This document shows positions 43,999 through 55,100 of a stretch of 64,000 nucleotides of DNA, one piece after another. Below the pieces are notes generated by a model. It was not told the origin of the DNA and did not search any database. It saw only the letters and a list, made by a program, of their open reading frames with translations. Origin of the DNA: Plasmodiophora brassicae (lineage: Eukaryota > Endomyxa: Phytomyxea > Phytomyxea > Plasmodiophorida); NCBI GenBank assembly GCA_036867785.1, contig CP145425.1, forward strand, positions 372,001 to 436,000. The letters run 5' to 3'. Position 1 is the first letter of the stretch. The number at the start of each line of letters is the position of its first letter. Both the position numbers and the translations under genes were made by a program.

Positions 43999-45229
43999 AT
44001 GGATCCGGGACGCTGTGCGCTGAGCGACGTCCCGATCGTGCTGTCGAGGTGGCCGGTGCACAGGAAGGAGCTGCTGGGCCGCGTCGTGTCCGAGTACAAC
44101 GCGGGGCGGGCTGGTGATGAATCGGACGCGATTGTCGCTCTATCGGCCATCTGTGCCAAGTCGCACATCGGGGAACCGTTCATCCAGGACGTCCTTCAGC
44201 TTCCAGGTGATCATGACGTCAGTTGTCGCGGCCGCTTCCTAACCCGTTGCCGTAGATGTCGTACTACGGCAGGCGTCAGCGCGTATGTCGCCGTATGCGC
44301 GATCAGTATTGCTGTACGCGATCGTGTCCAGTGGTGATCGACAGGAACTAGCAGAGGAGATTCGTCAGCACGGAATGAAGGCGTGTCTGGAGATTGTGGA
44401 GGGGATCGATCAAGACGTCTGCTGGGATATTCGATCCGATGTGCCCTGGGCGTGCCAGGTCGCCGACCTTCCACATGACGTTGTCCGGAAGGTGATGACG
44501 ACCGTGGCCGAGGCATGCGTTAGCGGACGATTGTGGGAGATTGGCGTTCGTGACCTCATTTGGCGCTGTAACCCCTGTCTGATCAACCGCATCAGTGTCT
44601 GGGACATTCGCGGGTCCAGGTCCGACTGACATTGGACGAATCCAGGCACTGGCATTGATCATTACCTTGTTAGGCAGATTGTCCGCGCGTGTAACGTGCT
44701 GCGACCTCCACCCAGCGAACTTCGGGCAGCTCTTGGTGTCCAGGTTCCCACAGACGTTGGCACAAGCGCCGAACGTACCCCCGCGAGCCTGTTCCGCAAT
44801 GCGAGGCGCCAGTATACAGGTGCATGTTACACAACCGCGTCCTGTGCGCGCCTGTTAACGTACGTTACCCTGGCCCAGGTGTGAATGCTGACCGATTTGC
44901 ACATCTGCTACCCGGCGTACTGCGAACGTCAAAGTTGCAGTGGAACCCGATAGACCATCTTCATATTGCCGGGGATATCGTGCGGATGCTGGATTCCTGT
45001 GACGACGACGGCGCCTGTCAGCAGGTCGTGCAGGCCCTGTGCCAGAATCGAGCCTTCCTGTGTTGGGAGGCATTTGAGGTGATGTTCGAGTCGACGAACA
45101 GGTAATGCTGTCGCTAATTTGACGCCTTGTTGTCACGAGCGTTGCAGGGCCCATCGAGATGCGGCTCAACGCCGATCACAAAGGTTTCTGATGCCGTTGT
45201 TCCAGAATGAGGATGGACGTCCTGTGTGA
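43999..45229 (+). CDS. Unrecognised helical protein, multi-exon
   Basis: At least five exons splice in consistent phases, starting MDPGRCALSDVPIVL at 43999 and ending FLMPLFQNEDGRPV at 45229. The protein is mostly alpha-helical and Cys-containing with repeated helix pairs (RSVLLYAIVSSGDRQELAEE, RKVMTTVAEACVSGRLWEIG, GDIVRMLDSCDDDGACQQVV), which suggests an ARM/HEAT-like or similar solenoid scaffold. No catalytic motif was seen. It is divergent from the CH-carrier gene and its stop is 33 bp from the stop of the convergent peptidase gene. Confidence 0.55.
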
Positions 45230-45262
45230 TAGTGGCTGACCAGTTGGGTTGTACTGAGGTAC

Positions 45263-47875
45263 TTATAGATGGGCAAGTAGATGCTCTAATACGAAATGTT
45301 GATAATACAGTGTCGACGATGGTTGACGAAGCCCGTGTCGTTCATCAGGGAATAGCTTCAGGATGTATGGCTTGCCGGCGGTGATGAGCGCTTTCAGCAG
45401 GTGCGCCGTATGGACAAAGTGGACATTCTCGTCAAGTAGGCCTGAAGGAGCATAAGAAGCGTGGCTGTAAACGCGCCGTTACTGTACCGTGTGCGATGAC
45501 AAGCCGATTGGGTTCATCGGGGAAATGGCTGACATACTTCTCTACGCGGCTCGTCGCGTATGCCGTGCGATCGGCGCCCGGAACACCCAGATACCTTTCC
45601 GTATAGCCTGCAAATCGAAAGACCTGATGTCAGCGGATCCCGATATTACGTGCAATTGTTTCGCCCTGACCGGAATCGTATTTATCCCAGGAGGTCACGG
45701 GTGCGCCGGCAATACAAATCTGACAACCGATCCTGGTGAGGTGTGGCCCAGACGTCAAAGGTTTACAATGCGCATGTACCTTGAACACGTCAGGATATTG
45801 CGCTATGCACATTAGCGAATTGTATCCGCCGTACGACCACCCTAAAGCACACGTTCAGCAGCAGCATGCGCAGCATCGGATAACTCCACAAACCAGTGAT
45901 GGCAACTCTGAGCTTGTCGACGTTGAATCTGTCCACCATCCAACGGACCAGATCGACTTGGTCTAGAACTTCTTGCGTTCCCATAGCATATTTCAACGAC
46001 CCCTCGAAACTCGCTCCCCGGTTTGCCGATCCCCTCCCGTCGCACATCGCAACGATAAACCCGTGCTCAACAAGGGATCGGACCTTTGAGTCCACGGTTA
46101 ATCCCCACGTATTCCTGATCACCCGTCAGCAGGAAGTTGTACACGTGTGCCCCGTCGAAATGCATACCAAACCAGCTGGACGCCTGGGCCTCCATAGGTG
46201 ATGACAACAAGTGGATGACGGGAATCACCAGCGACAGACCTTGGCATGAAGACGGCAGCCTGCAACTCCACGTCGTCGCGACTACGGAACGTCAATAGCT
46301 CCGGGAAAGCTATGTCACCCAGCGAGATCCTAGCATCTGGAGTGGTATGCGGATAGTCGACGACCTGTCTCTTCGTTGATACAGGTCTTCCAGAGTCATA
46401 TGAAATGTCGTAAAGCCACGTCTGGTGTCGTTCTTTCGTGGACGACAAGACGGTAACAAATACGTTGAGCTCGACGAATACTACAGGATCGTGAGTCCAT
46501 CCGAGTGGAGTGTGTCGAACAATGTCGCCGCCGAACAGGCTGACACTGTACAAATGTCGTTCGAGATGAGTGTCACGGTTGGCAGTGAACCACACGACGT
46601 GCCGCTGCTCGTCAACCCAAATTCGATCATCGTAGACTTGCCATTGCCCAGAAGCCGTTGTGACTGGTGTCAAGATGTCATCCTTGAGGCGCACCAGCTG
46701 TTTGAAACCCGTGCCGATATCGGCAGCCAAAATGACGGAACCATCTTTCAGAAAGTTACAGACGTTGCCAATGGTCAACCATGTAGGAGAATCTTGAGAA
46801 AACAGTAGACGACCAGGAGACGCCAGACTGTGTAACGAATAGACAAGCAACTGCGAGTGCTGTTGGCTTCGGTCGAGAACCCGCAGGTAGAACTGTCCTG
46901 GTGTAGATGTCCACCCAGCACGAACAATGTACTCGAACTGAACCGCGGGAGAGTGCGGATGCAATGCATGGTGTAATCCATTAGCATCCGCCGTGATCTC
47001 CATGACCCGGACGGTGGATATGGCATTCGGCTCTCCAGGATGAGGATAGACAAACTTCGACGATGACAGGAGATTCATCCCAAGAAGATCGACCGAAGGG
47101 ACCTGGTCAGACAGCCTGATTGGACCACACAGAGCATTGCAACGCATTCGTGAGGTACTAGTGGACCTACTTCGGATTCGTTTACCTCCAGGTACAGGAT
47201 GTGATAAACACTCCCGTTCGTCACGTTCGGGCTCCACCAGTAACCTGTATACCGATCAAACTCCTGAAACGATATCAGTACGACAGGCGTCAAAACGATT
47301 CCAGCAGCACAATCACTTCTTGCATGATGAATTCAGCGACACCAGACGATACAGATCCGGATGTGAACGTCAGCTGGGTTTCAGTGCCGGTGTCCACCTG
47401 CATGACCCAGATGTTATTGTTTCGGATGAATGCAAGCAGGCGCGCATCGGGCGAAAGTTGACAATCCATACAGGCGCCCGATGGCGCAAGTTTGGACCAT
47501 GACCAAGGCACGGGGGCCACTGCTGCGTTCCGGCAGATCGCCAGCGATCCCGGCATCGGGACTATGATGGCGTCTCTGCCTGTGTTGAACGACGTCACGC
47601 CGGTAGCCATCATTCTCTTCCGTTCACGAAGCAGCTCCTCCTCCGTCGTCATCGACGACGAATCCTGCGACGTGACCATAAATGCCTCCCGCCATCGGCC
47701 GCCATCGACCACGAACAACTGCTGCGTCGTGCCCGCGCCGCCAGGCGCCAGGCTCACGATCCGGGTGCCGACCGCGGCGAACCCGTGCGGCACAACCCCG
47801 ACCCGCTCCTCCAGGCACCGCTTGACCGCCGCCCGCCGCTTCGCCACGCCATCATCACCCAGCCCTGATGACATC
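45263..47875 (-). CDS. Dipeptidyl peptidase IV-family serine peptidase (DPP8/9-like)
   Basis: The ATG at 47875 starts MSSGLGDDGVAKRRAAVKRC without signal peptide or membrane anchor, as in cytosolic DPP8/9. The beta-propeller includes TEEELLRERKRMMATGVTSF, LSPDARLLAFIRNNNIWVM and EFDRYTGYWWSP. The hydrolase domain has ITYGGPGVQLV, HGFIVAMCDGRGSANRG, the nucleophile motif GWSYGGYNSL (completed across an intron), IAGAPVTSWDKYDSG, YTERYLG, HGLLDENVHF (catalytic Asp) and DERHGL (catalytic His). It should cleave Xaa-Pro or Xaa-Ala dipeptides from peptide N-termini. All introns are about 45-65 bp. Ends at 45263. Confidence 0.9.
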
Positions 47876-47997
47876 AAACCCAAAATGACGCCGTTTTGAG
47901 CTGCACCTGCACGACGAGTGGGTCCCTCGCGACAGTCTGCAGACCCTGAGACGATGTAGGGTAGGGACGGACGACGTCGTCTACGATTCCGACGGGC

Positions 47998-48452
47998 AAG
48001 AGTGCTGCATATTACCTGCGCCACTTCATTCGGCACCATGCCAATGCCTAGAAATGGGAACGCATGGGAACACCACTTTCCTGGAAGCACCTGCGTCTCT
48101 TCCGACGCGGGACGCGGTTCCAGGCCGCTCTGAGGGCGTACTGTAATCTGCAAGATAGGGGTGCCCTGGAGCCAGACCGTTTCTACCGTTACTACGACAT
48201 TGATTTCATTGAGCCGCGTCTCTCGAAACGCTGGCGTTGTCAGCTAGAAACGGTCCAGATCCAGGAGCATCATTACCTTCCCGATTGCATTATGTACGTA
48301 CACCTACAGAGCGGCCTGGGACGCAGCACGACCCACATCGTAAAAGAAGCAGGCGCTTCCAGGAAAGTGGCGTTCCCATGCGTCCACATTTCTAGGCATT
48401 GGCATGGTGCCGAATGAAGTGGCCCAGGTAATGTGCAGCACTCTTGCCCGTC
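47998..48452. repeat. Inverted duplication, about 105-bp arms
   Basis: The sequence around 47998..48105 (GGCACCATGCCAATGCCTAG inside) reappears inverted around 48345..48452 (CTAGGCATTGGCATGGTGCC), with several mismatches over roughly 105 bp. The spacer of about 240 bp has no recognised gene. Confidence 0.75.
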
Positions 48453-48639
48453 CGAAAGATCGTGGCGCGACGTCAGCATATAAGGACATAACGCTGCCGC
48501 CACGGTTATGTTAGCGTCAGGTAGGACGGATCGACTAGGGCGCCCTCTATGGAATCGGTCAGGTAAAGTATAGACACCACTCATCGGAAACGATGCACAC
48601 GAAATCTTTTCACTACGACGTCATACACCGGAAGGGGCT

Positions 48640-49080
48640 CAGCGGCGACCGCATTGGGACGGCGTATTGTCCTTTCGTCCAGTCTTGTTGGGTCACCGAG
48701 GTATATAAACACCAAGTTCTAGGACAGCATGGCCCTAGTGAGCAAGTTTGGTAATCCCGATCTAGTACTCATTACCATGGCTTGCACGCATTCCGAAGTG
48801 GCAGGAGATCCAGAAGCAGCTCCTTTCGCACATGACCTCCCAGACTGTCGGGCCGACGTTGTGCCTCGCGCCTTCCACATCAAGTTACCAAGAAGCTACA
48901 TAGTTCAGCAGAACAGTGGCGCACATGTACACGATCGAGTTCCACAAGCGGGGATTGCCACATGCATCGACCTGATCGTCGATCAGAACTATTTCCATTG
49001 CTTTCTGGTGCGGGAGCGCGCAGAAGGAACGGGACCTCCGGACCTGTGATCATGCGCCGGTGTTCCAACATGTATAATAC
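48640..49080 (+). mobile_element. Helitron Rep fragment, decayed
   Basis: In plus-strand frames the region encodes IVLSSSLVGSPRYINTKF, a stop, DSMALVSKFGNPDLVLITM, DLPDCRADVVPRAFHIKL and, in another frame, YTIEFHKRGLPHAST. These match the conserved N-terminal part of Helitron Rep/helicase proteins, including the region of the HUH motif (Q-K-R-G-L-P-H-x-H), here with the second His replaced. At least one stop and one frame change show the copy is broken. No helicase domain or element ends were found. Confidence 0.65.
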
Positions 49081-49309
49081 AACACGCATCAGTGCGTGTA
49101 TCTGACGAAACCGCCACTGTGGTATATAGTCACTGAAGATGGGGAAATCGCCGCCCTGCATCAGGATCCGATCAGGTTTTGCCCGGGCGGTCCCGCCCCG
49201 ATGACGAGTCCAAAGTACTGATTCACGGCATAGGTTTCCGAACACTGTTGAATCGCAGTCCTGCGCGAAGCAAAGCGCATAAATCTCTATGTAGATCTAA
49301 CAACCCACA
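49081..49309. other. Unassigned stretch
   Basis: Continues the Helitron flank; no supported gene or repeat seen. Confidence 0.3.
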
Positions 49310-49485
49310 ATGCGACGTATTGGAACTCGCGATCTTGTAACCAGGGCGGCCACTGCAGTTGCGGACTTGAGGGCCCTTGTAACCAGGACGGCCACTGCAG
49401 TTGCGGACTTGAGGGCTCCCGGATCCACTGTGTTGACTGCAAGTGCTGCCACTGCGAGTCTGCGACTCGTCACGCGGTCCTGTTA
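49310..49485 (+). CDS. Small frame with 14-residue tandem repeat
   Basis: An ATG at 49310 opens a 58-codon frame in which a 42-bp unit is present twice in tandem (LVTRAATAVADLRA then LVTRTATAVADLRA), followed by a looser third copy. Whether it is expressed is unknown; the repeat is certain, the gene is not. Confidence 0.3.
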
Positions 49486-49754
49486 GGCCCAGTGCGCGTC
49501 CGGGGAAGATGGGGGGGGACCCGGCGTCGCCGAGTCGCGGGTATGAGGTTCACTCTCCAAACGTCATGTCAGGTGAACGGCGCGAGGGTATTCCTCCTCC
49601 TGACCTACGCGGGATGATTCGGAGGGTACGTGATTTTCAGATATTGGTCGATCTGTTCATTCGTACACAATGGTTCGGGTGCATGCGTGCTCGGCGTGCT
49701 GCTTATCCTCACGTGTGGATGCGCCTCACTGAATGTAGGACAGATGTCCACATC

Positions 49755-49880
49755 ACGTTGCACAGGCCTGTGACCTCCGCTCGCAGGCTTATGACCTCTC
49801 GCGGGCTTGTGACCTCCTCTCGCAGCTCTGTGACCTCCGCACGCAGAGGTCACAGGCCTGCGAACGGAGGTCACATGCCT
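49755..49880. repeat. Degenerate 21-bp tandem repeat
   Basis: Units of about 21 bp based on TGTGACCTCCGCTCGCAG recur four to six times, then in inverted orientation (GAGGTCACAGGCCTGCGA). In one plus-strand frame they encode seven-residue units such as CDLRSQA. Confidence 0.65.
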
Positions 49881-50235
49881 GCGAGATGAATTCGCGAATC
49901 TGCGAAACGAGAACAACGTACGTTCTTCGTTGCAAGCCCAGATCCTGCGTTCGCGCCGTTTCTAGCTGCTGTCGCTTGCCGTCGCCAATTTGTGACAACG
50001 AGCTGAACAACGTTCTTCGAGCTGAGGTTCAAAGTCAGCATCATAATTAAACTGTTTTGTGTTATTCTTCGGCATCGTGTCGTGCACTACGACCTGCCAA
50101 TTGCGCAATACAACACATGAGCTGGTGTCGTGCTTAGCCTTAGCCAATGCAATTACTGCGTTCAAGGTTCATTCGTTGGCCTTGTCCAGAACATCTGCCG
50201 ATCGCCGCGCCCACTAGTCAATGTGCTCGTGATCG

Positions 50236-50517
50236 ATGAACCCGATACAGTTTGAGGCCATCGCCTTCCCTGCTCTTGTCCGCTTTAACCGCCAATTTAT
50301 GATGGATGTTGGCCATGAATGGACGCCCTACCTGTCGGCAGTTCCTAAGCGACTTGAAAACGTCATTGCCCGGCGGCCAACCAAATCGATTCGCGGTCGG
50401 ATCCAGCCGTCGGTCGTAACGAATTTGTGGGTTCTCAGTCTTCGTACCCTAACCCCGAATCATGAATTGGGCAGGCACCCTAATGGAAGGAGTAAATTGT
50501 CATGCCCCATAACCTAA
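50236..50517 (+). CDS. Hypothetical small protein
   Basis: An ATG at 50236 opens a 93-codon frame (MNPIQFEAIAFPALVRFNRQ) without known domain. Base composition is lower in GC than in neighbouring genes. It may be a chance frame in a repeat-rich stretch. Confidence 0.2.
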   Translation: MNPIQFEAIAFPALVRFNRQFMMDVGHEWTPYLSAVPKRLENVIARRPTKSIRGRIQPSVVTNLWVLSLRTLTPNHELGRHPNGRSKLSCPIT

Positions 50518-50559
50518 ATCGTCGATCTTTATGAAGTGTGGCATTCAGCATTCATCCCC

Positions 50560-50920
50560 GCCATTACAGTCCCAGCAAATTGGAACAGTGGGTTTCGCGC
50601 TTTTCACGAAGGCGCCTCGGTGTCGGGTCCGAGGACTGAGGACACTTGCAGGATCAAATTCCTAGGCGTTCATGGCACAGATCGGGACGGAGCAAAGTAG
50701 AACACACACGAAGACGTGCCCAACCGGAGCACACTACCGGGAACACATTCACGCAACCTTACTGATTCAATGCAACCTCGTGAACAGACGTACATGGGAC
50801 ATATATCGAACGTTCTTTACCTGACCATCTGCAAGTGCGGCGGCATGGATCCGTTTGTTATTGGATGTCGGTGCAGGCCGAATTTGTAGTGGACCGCCTG
50901 ATCTGCAACCCGATACCATA
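50560..50920 (+). repeat. Dispersed repeat, copy 1
   Basis: Three blocks here recur in the same order at 51920..52170: CATCCCCGCCATTACAGTCC, CAGGATCAAATTCCTAGGCG and CCATCTGCAAGTGCGGCGGC with the sequence after it. Copy 1 has about 125 extra bases between the second and third blocks. No coding content was recognised. Confidence 0.7.
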
Positions 50921-51183
50921 CTTTACGAGGGTTTTACGCGGTTCTATTTGTGCATGTAAACGCGCTATCTCGAAGTCGCCCGACGTAACGGATGCGCTGC
51001 GACGGGTCGGCGGGCGATGACCGATCGCCACGAGCGGGTGATGGTACGCACTGCGCCGCTCAGCCGGAGACGGCGAGCAGCGGCTCTGCGGTGCTCGGTT
51101 CGCGGGGCAGACGGTAGGCACTGCGGCGCTGGTCATTAGATGGGATGCAATGGGTGTCGTGCTGCGACGTGTCGGGGGCGCCG

Positions 51184-51930
51184 TCACAGGGGCGAGAGGG
51201 TACCCGACCACGGTGCAGCACGACTTCGTCTTGATGAGCTTGGGGGAGGTCTTGTGAACGGCGGCGCGCGCTCAGTGGAGCGGCGCATGCAACAGGACGG
51301 CCACGGCGTGTGCCAGCGTGGGCTGGCGTCCTCGGACGGCTGGTCCTGCGCGTTCTCGCTGTCGTCGGCGGGCGCGTTCAGTGCACCGCTGCCCTGCAAC
51401 GGTTGCAGACTGTTTGCAACGCCGAGCTAGCTCTAAGACAGTGCAGGTCACGAAATGGGAAAACGTCGCCCGTACAGGCGGTCCGCGTCGATGCGGGGCG
51501 GTTGGCGCTCCGGCTCGGCGCGGGGGACGGGCTCGGCCGCGACAGACGAGATCAGTAACAGGAGGAACGCGGCCGGCGCCAGACTCAGCAGCAGGTCGAC
51601 ACGACTGTTTGGGTATTGCTGGACTTGCTCGACGACGGATTCGGCAGCAGCGACGGCGACGACGGCCGCCCCCGTTCAGCGCCATAATCACCTGCGCCGG
51701 AACCAATTTGGGGGCGCTGGGCAAGACCCTGATGTGCGTCTTCAACACGGCGGTCGGTCCTGCAGGAATTTGGCTACCCCGACTTCGCGGAGGGGGGGGG
51801 GGGCGACAACACGCATGGGGACCAGCACGACGATGATGCCGGGGAAGGACGTTTCGATCCGCAGGACCTGGACAACATGAACCGATATCAGCACGCCGCT
51901 GAAACTCATGGGGCATCTAACCTTCATCCC
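51184..51930 (-). CDS. Possible membrane protein, unresolved
   Basis: On the minus strand a hydrophobic segment (LLLSLAPAAFLLLLISSVAA) is followed, after a possible 63-bp intron, by an acidic and Pro-rich part (GALNAPADDSENAQDQPSED). G/C-ending codons support coding, but no start codon in the same frame was found and a stop lies just upstream of the hydrophobic exon. A run of 12 G at 51792..51803 also lies here. It may be a decayed gene. Confidence 0.28.
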
Positions 51931-52170
51931 CATCACTACAGTTCCAGCAAACGGGAGCGGTGACGGGGCACTTCGTGTACTCTTAACCGCGCTGGTGAGA
52001 GGCAAAGGCAAGTTACTAGTCGACCGATAACACAGGACAGGATCAAATGCCTATGCGCTCATGGCACAGATCAAGACGGACCATCTGCAAGCACGGCGGA
52101 ATGGATTCGTTTGTTATTGAATGTCGGCGCAGGTCGTGTTTGCAGTAGAACGCCTCTGCAACCCGATGTT
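51920..52170 (+). repeat. Dispersed repeat, copy 2
   Basis: Shorter direct copy of the repeat at 50560..50920, with blocks CATCCCCATCACTACAGTTC, CAGGATCAAATGCCTATGCG and CCATCTGCAAGCACGGCGGA. Divergence is clear, so the duplication is not recent. Confidence 0.7.
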
Positions 52171-52187
52171 ATGTTACGAGGGAATAT

Positions 52188-55100
52188 TTACGAGCGGAAC
52201 CGAGAGGCGTGACGCCTTGGAGGGCGCCCGACCATAACCCGGAACCGATACCAGACGTTGCTGATATTGTGCAAGGAAAAGCACACGCCAACGCAAGGAT
52301 CGTCATCGCCCGTGAACCGATAGATGAAAATACCGATGATAATGAGGATAATGCAGCCGACGACGATGGCGCCCCATGGGACTGGGATAGTTCTGGGCTG
52401 TTGGATACGACGATGCGGCGGGACTGTTTTTGTACGCGATGATAGGTGCCGGTGTATGTGCCTGGCAGCGACGCCGATGGCCGCACCAGCTGCCACAGAT
52501 GCACCGGTCAACAGCGTGTTGCGCGTACTTCGTGCCGGTGTTGTTGGCGATGTGGGACGATATCGCGCCCAGGCGCCAGCCGCGATGAAGTGTAGCGACC
52601 CACCGATGATGACGTACTGGGTCCACTTCGACAATTGGGCAACCACATCGCCGGTACTGTGGCGTCCGGTACCATTCACCAACAGCGACGCAGGTGTTAA
52701 TGCCTGCAGGATGTCGGAGGAGTTTCCCGGGTGCGAAGTTGACGAATCGGCCCGTACGTCAGACAAACGCCCGAGAGCAGCAGGCTGGCGATCCCGATGT
52801 CCTGCGAAACCAGACAAGGCGTTGTCAGGAGTCGAGAACCCATCACCATAGTTGCGACCGGACTCACCAGGCGTTACGGCGATCTCGCATTGACGTGGAG
52901 CCGAGTGACGCTCGCGAATTGCATTCGATAGGAAAGAACGGGCCCGCTCATCCATGACAACATCGACCGGTTGGCATCCTTGGCTGTCGACGACAGTGTC
53001 GTTAGCGCCGCGTTGAATCAGGATGTCGATTACATCGAGTCGACCGCTATCGGCAGCCAGGTGCAGAGCAGTGCGACCCTGTCGGTCGATGGCGTCGATA
53101 TGGGCTCCTCGATCGAGGAGGCGATTAACGACCTCCCTCCTCCCGTTGTCGGCGGCCAGGTGCAGGGGTGTCTGACCTTTATAGTCCTGAGCGTCAACCA
53201 ATGCGCCGTGCTCGATAAGAAAGCCGACCAGGTTCTCAGAGCACCCTCGCCGTGCGACCTCGTGCAGCACAGTACGTCGATCGACATCAAGGGCGTGTAC
53301 AGAGACTCCAGCCACGACCAGCGCCTCCGTTGTACCCTCGACGGTGCCTATGTCAGCTTCATGGCGCACGACAAAATGGAGAGCGGATTCCATCCTGGAC
53401 GTCAGCGGCCGGCTGTCGATCTGGCGGAAGCTCTGAAGAAACGTCTCCCGTGGCCCGCGTCGGCATCGCTGCCTGACATACAGGGACAGTGTCGGGGCAT
53501 TGGGCCGTTCCGGTAGAGAAATCAGGTGCAGTTTGGGTGCACTCCCGGGCGAACCACCCGCCTGGACTAGAGCGTCGGCGACATCCCTATGGTTGTTGAC
53601 ACGTGCGACATCAAGAGGACTTTGGCCATCCAGAGTCTCTGCGTCCGGTGAGAACAGGAATTTCAGTCGATCAATCAGTTCGCGTGTGTCCCCACGCCCG
53701 AACTGGGCCAACGTATGCATCGGTGTCCATGTCGACACCTCATCGCATTGACGTTTGAAGCCTCTGAGCACAGCGTCGACACGAGCGTGTACACCGCGTC
53801 CAACAGCGTGGTGTAGAGCATCCCACTTTTCAACTTGAACATCCAGGTTCTCGCCACTACCTCCGAAATGGCGTAATTTGACGACCCAACCGTGCCGGGC
53901 AAGACACCGATGACGAAGGCGGGCAATAGGGTCATTTTTCCACTTGTACACGACAAGAACGGTAGATTCGTCAACAACCGCGTCGATAATGCACCCGGTA
54001 CGAGGGCAACGGCGCGCACCGTCCATTGGCGGCTGGCCGCGAACCCAGTGAAAGCATCGATTGAAGAGGTCAGCAAGTGCACCAGGATAGTCGGCCATTA
54101 TGTCATCGTATTCTTCATCTGGCATCACCATTCGCCAGCTGTTCAGGTTCGTGATCATGTGTGGGGATAGGCCGTCGAAAGTGACGTTGACGAGGAGGGG
54201 GAGGAGCCCGATGGCGTAACGGGGCAGGTCGACCAGGGCGAACGCGTACATGATCCTCGACGTGGACACAGGATCTATAAAGCCGACATCCCTGAACAGG
54301 GCCATGGTAAAAACGTCGTACAGCATCGAGGCGTTAACACCAGATTCGGCTAACGTCACGAGCGCATCGACCAGGTCGGCCAGGTTCTTCCGCGCCCATA
54401 ACGTCCCTGTCATCATCTCGATGATGACTTCCCGAACGAAGCCGAAGTGGTCCGTATAGCCATGCCTAACGAATATGGCGATGAGCTTCGCCATGTGGCG
54501 GCATGACAAGTATCCGAACTCGGTTGCCCGAACTCGTACTACCTCGGAAATTATGGCGTACCGGTACCGGAGCAGAGCGAATTCGGCAGACGACACAATC
54601 AGAGGGATCTTACTCGTCCTGAGGAATGGCACCAATCTGTAGACAACCCTTCTCTGAATACGAACATCATCGTCCTGGTCCCAGCTCGGATCGAAGTCAA
54701 GGTTGCCAGGAACCGTCGCCTCATTTCGATATGCAATGGCCAGCATGCAGCGTGTCTCGACGTCAACGTCACCCGGTAAGAGTCGCCGTTCGATCTGGGG
54801 CGCGAAATGGCCCAAAAGCACGGCTGACTCCCGACGGGCCCGCCGAAACGATATCAACAGCTTGGCGACATCGTCGATGGATAATTCGGCGGAATGCAAA
54901 AGCGCCCATTGCACGATGGTGTCAAACAGGCCAGAAACGTTACGCGTGATACGTTGGTGACCGCCAACGATCTGTCGTGGCAGGTCCGGGAATAATAGCG
55001 TCAGGTCGGCCCAATACACGTCAGTAGTGATTGGAGTGCCTGGTGGAACGATCGGTCCAACGCCTACCCTGGCGTACAGAAGCATCATTTTTGCCACCTC

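Noticed and set aside
45790-46122. Apparent loss of the DPP catalytic Ser motif (ITGLWSYP)
   Set aside because: A GT-AG intron at this point restores GWSYGGYNSL in frame.
49334-49420. CRISPR-like repeat
   Set aside because: The units are tandem without spacers and the sequence is eukaryotic.
50560-52170. Direct repeats as ends of a retroelement
   Set aside because: No element coding region, primer site or matching terminal structure was seen; the copies differ in length and internal order of inserts.
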